Shown: positions 61,028 through 64,000 of the stretch, in pieces
How positions within the stretch are numbered: position 1 is the first letter of the stretch
Layout of the letters: each line of letters starts with the position of its first letter
Assembly: GCF_015350995.1 (NCBI RefSeq)
Contig: NZ_JADKRW010000001.1
Coordinates: forward strand, 1-64,000
DNA: 64,000 nt
Source: Curtobacterium sp. VKM Ac-1393
GTDB lineage: Bacteria; Actinomycetota; Actinomycetes; Actinomycetales; Microbacteriaceae
Direction of reading: 5' to 3'
Notes under the pieces: model-generated
Seen by the model: only the letters and a program-made list of their open reading frames with translations
Told to the model about the DNA's origin: nothing
Database searches by the model: none
Translations under genes and position numbers: made by a program

Positions 61028-61882
61028 TCAGACCGCCGCGACCTCGAACGACGCTCCCGGCAAGCGCTTCCGCATCACGTCGATCGCCGCCGGGTTGTCA
61101 TCCACCAGCACGTACCGCCGCCCGAGCGCCGACGCGACCGCGCCCGTGGTCCCGCTGCCCGCGAAGAAGTCGAGCACCCAGTCCCCCTCGCGCGACGACG
61201 CCTGCACGATCCGCCGCAGGACGCCCTCGGGCTTCTGCGTCGGGTAGCCCGTCTTCTCCTTGCCGGTCGGCGACACGATCGTGTGCCACCAGACGTCGGT
61301 GGGGAGCTTGCCGCGTTCCCGCTTCTCCGCAGTGACGAGGCCCGGCGCCATGTACGGCTCGCGGTCGACCGTGGCGGAGTCGAACCAGTACTGCGACGGG
61401 TCCTTCACGTAGACCAGGATCGTGTCGTGCTTGGTCGGCCACCGCGACTTGGACTTGGCGCCGTAGTCGTAGGCCCAGACGATCTCGTTGATGAACGACT
61501 CGCGGCCGAACAGCGCGTCGAGCAGCACCTTGGCGTAGTGCGACTCGCGGTAGTCGAGGTGCAGGTACAGGGTGCCGTCGATCGCCAAGAGCCGCCAGGC
61601 CTCGATCAGCCGCGGTTCGAGGAACGTCCAGTAGTCCTCGAACCGGTCGTCGAACCGCATCAGGTCACCGCGGACCCGCTCGTAGGTCCGCCCGTGAAAC
61701 CCCATCACCGGCCCGTCGGCGCTCGGCACCGCGGACGAGGCGTGCCGCCGCTGGTACCGCCCCGTGTTGAACGGCGGGTCGAGGTACACGAGGGTGAACG
61801 TCCCGTCGGCGAGCGACGGGGTCACGTCGAGGGCGTCGCCGAGGACCACGCGGTCCGGGCCTCGGTCGTCTCCCGTGTGCAC
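61028..61882 (-). CDS. Orphan site-specific DNA methyltransferase, beta class (N4/N6)
   Basis: A 284-residue amino-methyltransferase. Catalytic motif IV DPPF at 35-38 comes before the SAM-binding motif I (FFAGSGTTGA, about 240), the order of class beta enzymes such as CcrM and many N4C methylases. The middle holds a target-recognition region (about 140-200, YDYGAKSKSRWPTKHDTILVY). GTG 61882 was chosen; a Met further upstream is out of frame. No restriction nuclease is adjacent, so it is likely a housekeeping or regulatory methylase. Recognition site unknown. Confidence 0.88.
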   Translation of the reverse strand: MHTGDDRGPDRVVLGDALDVTPSLADGTFTLVYLDPPFNTGRYQRRHASSAVPSADGPVMGFHGRTYERVRGDLMRFDDRFEDYWTFLEPRLIEAWRLLAIDGTLYLHLDYRESHYAKVLLDALFGRESFINEIVWAYDYGAKSKSRWPTKHDTILVYVKDPSQYWFDSATVDREPYMAPGLVTAEKRERGKLPTDVWWHTIVSPTGKEKTGYPTQKPEGVLRRIVQASSREGDWVLDFFAGSGTTGAVASALGRRYVLVDDNPAAIDVMRKRLPGASFEVAAV

Positions 61883-61937
61883 GGGACCATTCTGGCGCAG
61901 CCAGCGGCGGCTCGGGCGCGCGGCGTAGCCTCGGCGC

Positions 61938-62225
61938 ATGGCAGCACCCGAGGTCCGCAACGACACCGACAAGCAGCAGTACTCCCTGGTCGAGGACGGC
62001 GAGGTCATCGGCTTCGCGGCGTACGAGGTCGACGGCGACGAGATCCGCTTCGTCCACACCGAGGTCGACCCGTCGCACCGCGGTGGCGGGCACGCGTCGA
62101 TCCTCGTGCAGCACGCACTCGACGACGTGCGCGCGTACTCGTCACGACGGGTCGTCGCGCAGTGCAGCTACGTGCACGCCTGGATCGAACGGCACCCGGA
62201 CTACCAAGAGCTCACGACGCGCTGA
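61938..62225 (+). CDS. YjdJ-type GNAT N-acetyltransferase
   Basis: A 95-residue short GNAT-like protein (GNAT_yjdJ/DUF with acyl-CoA binding). FVHTEVDPSHRGGGHASILVQHALDDVR holds the CoA-binding loop (R-G-G-G-x-A) and VVAQCSYVHAWIERHPDYQEL a conserved Cys/Tyr/His block. Acetyl-CoA-dependent; substrate unknown. Single gene divergent from the methyltransferase (55-nt gap). Confidence 0.85.
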   Translation: MAAPEVRNDTDKQQYSLVEDGEVIGFAAYEVDGDEIRFVHTEVDPSHRGGGHASILVQHALDDVRAYSSRRVVAQCSYVHAWIERHPDYQELTTR

Positions 62226-62239
62226 CGCGCAAGCACCGG

Positions 62240-62569
62240 TCAGTACGACCGGTCGTGCGTCCCGATGCGCGCCTCGTGCCGACCGGCGCTCCGCACCGTC
62301 GGCACCTTGATGAGCACGTTGCCGCTGAGCAGGTCGTGGTCGTGGTCCGCCGGTGACGGTGCCTCTCTCGGGAGGCGCGACTGCCGTTCGTACTCGGCTT
62401 GCGTCTCGTAGCGGGTCGGCGCGAACACCTCGTCCAGCATCCCGCCGACACCTCCGGATCCGCCGCTGCGCGTGGACTTGTTCGACAGGTCGATCCACCC
62501 CACGCGATCGGCGATCCACACCACGACGGCCAGCGTGGCCACCGCCCCCAGGAAGATCAACCAGTTCAC
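62240..62569 (-). CDS. Small membrane-anchored protein of unknown function
   Basis: A 109-residue protein. NWLIFLGAVATLAVVVWIADRVGWIDL forms one N-terminal transmembrane helix; the rest is hydrophilic with a GGSGGVGG linker and NVLIKVPTVRSAG near the end. GTG 62569 was chosen; an ATG at 62605 would add 12 residues before the helix and is also possible. No family was recognised. Confidence 0.7.
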   Translation of the reverse strand: MNWLIFLGAVATLAVVVWIADRVGWIDLSNKSTRSGGSGGVGGMLDEVFAPTRYETQAEYERQSRLPREAPSPADHDHDLLSGNVLIKVPTVRSAGRHEARIGTHDRSY

Positions 62570-62673
62570 GCGAGCGACGCTACGTGGGCGATCCGGCCAC
62601 GACATCAGCCGCGCGGGGGATTCTCATGATCCGCACGTCTGGTTCATCGGGTCGGTCGTCACACTTGAGGAGC

Positions 62674-62708
62674 GGCGGCCGGAGCGTCCCCCCTCTGCTC
62701 CGGCCGCC
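62674..62708. terminator. Perfect 12-bp hairpin downstream of the lipoate ligase-like gene
   Basis: GGCGGCCGGAGC (62674-62685) and GCTCCGGCCGCC (62697-62708) are exact complements around 11 nt. It follows the tandem repeat after the minus-strand lipoate ligase-like gene and lies about 105 nt upstream of the small membrane protein. Confidence 0.7.
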
Positions 62709-62731
62709 CACCATCCCGCTCGACGCAGCCC

Positions 62732-62799
62732 GCTCACGGGCAGCGCCTGCTCACGGGCAACGCCTGCTCACGGGCAACGCCCGCTCACGGGACCCGCTC
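62732..62799. repeat. 17-bp tandem repeat overlapping the lipoate ligase-like stop
   Basis: GCTCACGGGCAACGCCT-type units at 62732, 62749, 62766 and (diverged) 62783. Each contains TCA, i.e. TGA on the minus strand. The last unit supplies the stop codon (62785-62787) of the minus-strand lipoate ligase-like gene; the others lie in its 3' untranslated region. Confidence 0.85.
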
Positions 62800-63834
62800 G
62801 AGCCACTCCTTCGTCGCGAACTTCGTCCGCACCAGTTCCTGCGCCTTCTCGCGCTCGGCATCGGTCACCGCGCCGGGAGTCGCCCCGTACAGCTTCGTGA
62901 ACGTGCCGATGAGCCGGTCGATGATCTCGGCGCGGGACAGCCCGGTCTGCGAGCGCAGCGGGTCCACGCGCTTCGCGGCCGAGGTCGTCCCCTTGTCGCT
63001 CATCTTCTCGCGCCCGATCCGCAGGACCTGGACCATCTTCTCGCCGTCCATGTCGTAGCTCATGGTGGCGTGGTGGAGCAGTGATCCGGTGCCGAGGCGC
63101 TTCTGCGCAGCCCCGCCGATCTTGCCCTTGGCCGAGGTGATGTCGTTGAGCGGCTGGTAGTACGCGTCGATGCCGAGCGACTTCAGCGCCTCGATCACCC
63201 ACTCGTCCAGGTAGGCGTAGGAGTCCGCGAACGTCATGCCCTGCACCAGGTCGGCGGGGACGTAGAGCGAGTACGAGATGATCGCGCCGGCATCCATGAA
63301 CATCGCGCCGCCGCCGGAGATCCGCCGCACCACCTGCACGCCGAACTTCTCGGCCCCGGCCGGGTCGACCTCGTTCTTCAGCGACTGGAACGACCCGATG
63401 ACCACGGCGGGCTGGTCCCACTCCCAGATCCGCAGGGTCGGACCGCGGCGGCCGGCGCCGACCTCTTCGGTCAACACCTGGTCGAGCGCGAGGTGCTCGT
63501 TCGGGCTGATCGGGCCCTCGTGGATGATCTGCCAGTCGTAGTCCTGCCACGACGATGCACGGGACAGCGCACGGCGGACGGCGACACCGACGGACTCGGG
63601 CGTGAAGCCGAGCAGCACGGCGTCGGCGGGGAGCGCCGCACGGACGGCAGCGGCGATGCCGGCGGCGTCGGTGGTGGCGGGGAGGCCGTTCACCGCGGCG
63701 TCGATGAGCGGCAGCGCATCGTCGGGTTCGAGGAAGAAGTCACCCGCCAGACGGAACTCCCGGATCGAGCCCTCGTCGACCTCGAGGTCGACGACGACCA
63801 GTTTTCCACCTGGGACCTTGTACTCACCGTGCAC
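62785..63834 (-). CDS. Lipoate-protein ligase family protein
   Basis: A 349-residue protein. An N-terminal accessory domain (GEYKVPGGKLVVVDLEVDEG; about 1-95, as in LplB/BPL-like lipoate ligases) is followed by the LplA/BPL catalytic domain: VVRRISGGGAMFMD (RRxxGGGA, ATP/lipoate loop), the catalytic-Lys segment ITSAKGKIGGAAQKR, and GSLLHHATMSYDMD. It should attach lipoate or a related acyl group to E2/GcvH proteins, using ATP. ATG is preceded by the palindromic repeat region. Stop lies within a tandem repeat. Confidence 0.85.
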   Translation of the reverse strand: MHGEYKVPGGKLVVVDLEVDEGSIREFRLAGDFFLEPDDALPLIDAAVNGLPATTDAAGIAAAVRAALPADAVLLGFTPESVGVAVRRALSRASSWQDYDWQIIHEGPISPNEHLALDQVLTEEVGAGRRGPTLRIWEWDQPAVVIGSFQSLKNEVDPAGAEKFGVQVVRRISGGGAMFMDAGAIISYSLYVPADLVQGMTFADSYAYLDEWVIEALKSLGIDAYYQPLNDITSAKGKIGGAAQKRLGTGSLLHHATMSYDMDGEKMVQVLRIGREKMSDKGTTSAAKRVDPLRSQTGLSRAEIIDRLIGTFTKLYGATPGAVTDAEREKAQELVRTKFATKEWLERVP

Positions 63835-63860
63835 GCGTCGAGCCTACGCCCGCCACCTGT

Positions 63861-63904
63861 CGGACTGGAGGCGCGGGTCGGCGCCGCCACGGGCCTCCCG
63901 TCCG
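63861..63904. repeat. 44-bp palindromic repeat (terminator-like)
   Basis: Arms CGGACTGGAGGC and GCCTCCCGTCCG pair at 11 of 12 positions; full length is again 44 bp. It lies 15 nt beyond the stop of the minus-strand gene that enters from the right edge and 26 nt upstream of the lipoate ligase-like start. Confidence 0.8.
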
Positions 63905-63919
63905 CCAGTCGGTACCGTC

Positions 63920-64000
63920 TCAGGACGCGACGCGCGCCGTCACCCGGTCGAGCCACGCGACCAGATCTCCGACGACCTCGTCGCGGTTGGTCTCGTTGTA
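63920..64000 (-). CDS. C-terminal end of an alpha/beta hydrolase (partial)
   Basis: From the right edge the minus strand reads YNETNRDEVVGDLVAWLDRV followed by TARVAS and TGA (63920-63922). YNETNRDEV...WL is the typical tail of monoacylglycerol lipase-like alpha/beta hydrolases. The catalytic part is outside the window. A palindromic repeat follows after 15 nt. Confidence 0.65.
   Translation of the reverse strand, partial: YNETNRDEVVGDLVAWLDRVTARVAS

Noticed and set aside
62732..62799. CRISPR array
   Set aside because: Units are contiguous 17-mers without spacers, and there are no cas genes.

Overview
The window is a dense, very GC-rich stretch with many GTG and a few TTG starts, GGAGG-type ribosome sites and many 4-base start/stop overlaps. 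It encodes an LAYTG-anchored surface protein, UvrA-like ATPase, Tat-type lipoprotein, WXG-like/DUF1023 protein and DHA2 exporters. This points to an actinobacterium, most likely family Microbacteriaceae; Curtobacterium is my guess from overall feel, not a proven assignment. No phage, plasmid, rRNA or CRISPR genes were seen.

Layout. 1-9.8 kb: end of an unknown gene, a short UvrA-family ATPase, a large IPT/TIG-repeat surface protein, Kup potassium uptake, a MTA/SAH nucleosidase and a serine hydrolase. 9.7-15.7 kb: a structured intergenic region with a Fic-tail remnant, a zinc-type dehydrogenase, a two-component system, two paralogous small membrane proteins and an isochorismatase-fold hydrolase; several of these have a TACTGC-N4-GCAGTA palindrome upstream. 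15.7-24.9 kb: short-chain dehydrogenases, TetR, XRE and MerR regulators with their oxidoreductases, a hydrolase, a MoaF-like protein and a GH29 fucosidase. 24.9-29.1 kb: a betaine-type ABC importer without an ATPase gene, then two CPBP membrane proteins. 29.1-29.7 kb: decayed DNA containing the tail of a GH3 glucosidase. 29.7-32.6 kb: a ferredoxin-reductase fusion followed by a cytochrome P450.

32.6-40.2 kb: tRNA-Gln, MarR, a VOC protein, an ABC-F ATPase, small membrane proteins, and a molybdenum cofactor operon (moeA-moaC-mog-moaE). 40.2-46.7 kb: MTA phosphorylase coupled to an epimerase, then a glycosyltransferase, DUF2064 protein and methyltransferase operon, a leaderless small repeat protein, and phosphoglucomutase. 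46.7-55.9 kb: a mannoside-type utilisation locus (GH125, GH3, ABC permeases and binding protein, LacI, GH5-like). 55.9-64 kb: a DHA2 exporter, a lipoprotein with a WXG-like/DUF1023 hydrolase, an orphan DNA methyltransferase, a small acetyltransferase, a lipoate ligase-like protein, and the tail of an alpha/beta hydrolase.

Two signals cut across the genes. First, a 44-46 bp palindromic repeat family (arms CGGACGGGAGGC / GCCTCCCGTCCG) occurs six times, five of them 13-15 nt after a stop codon, so it looks like a dispersed terminator. Second, four copies of a 16-bp palindrome suggest a small regulon centred on the local two-component system and possibly including the P450 operon.
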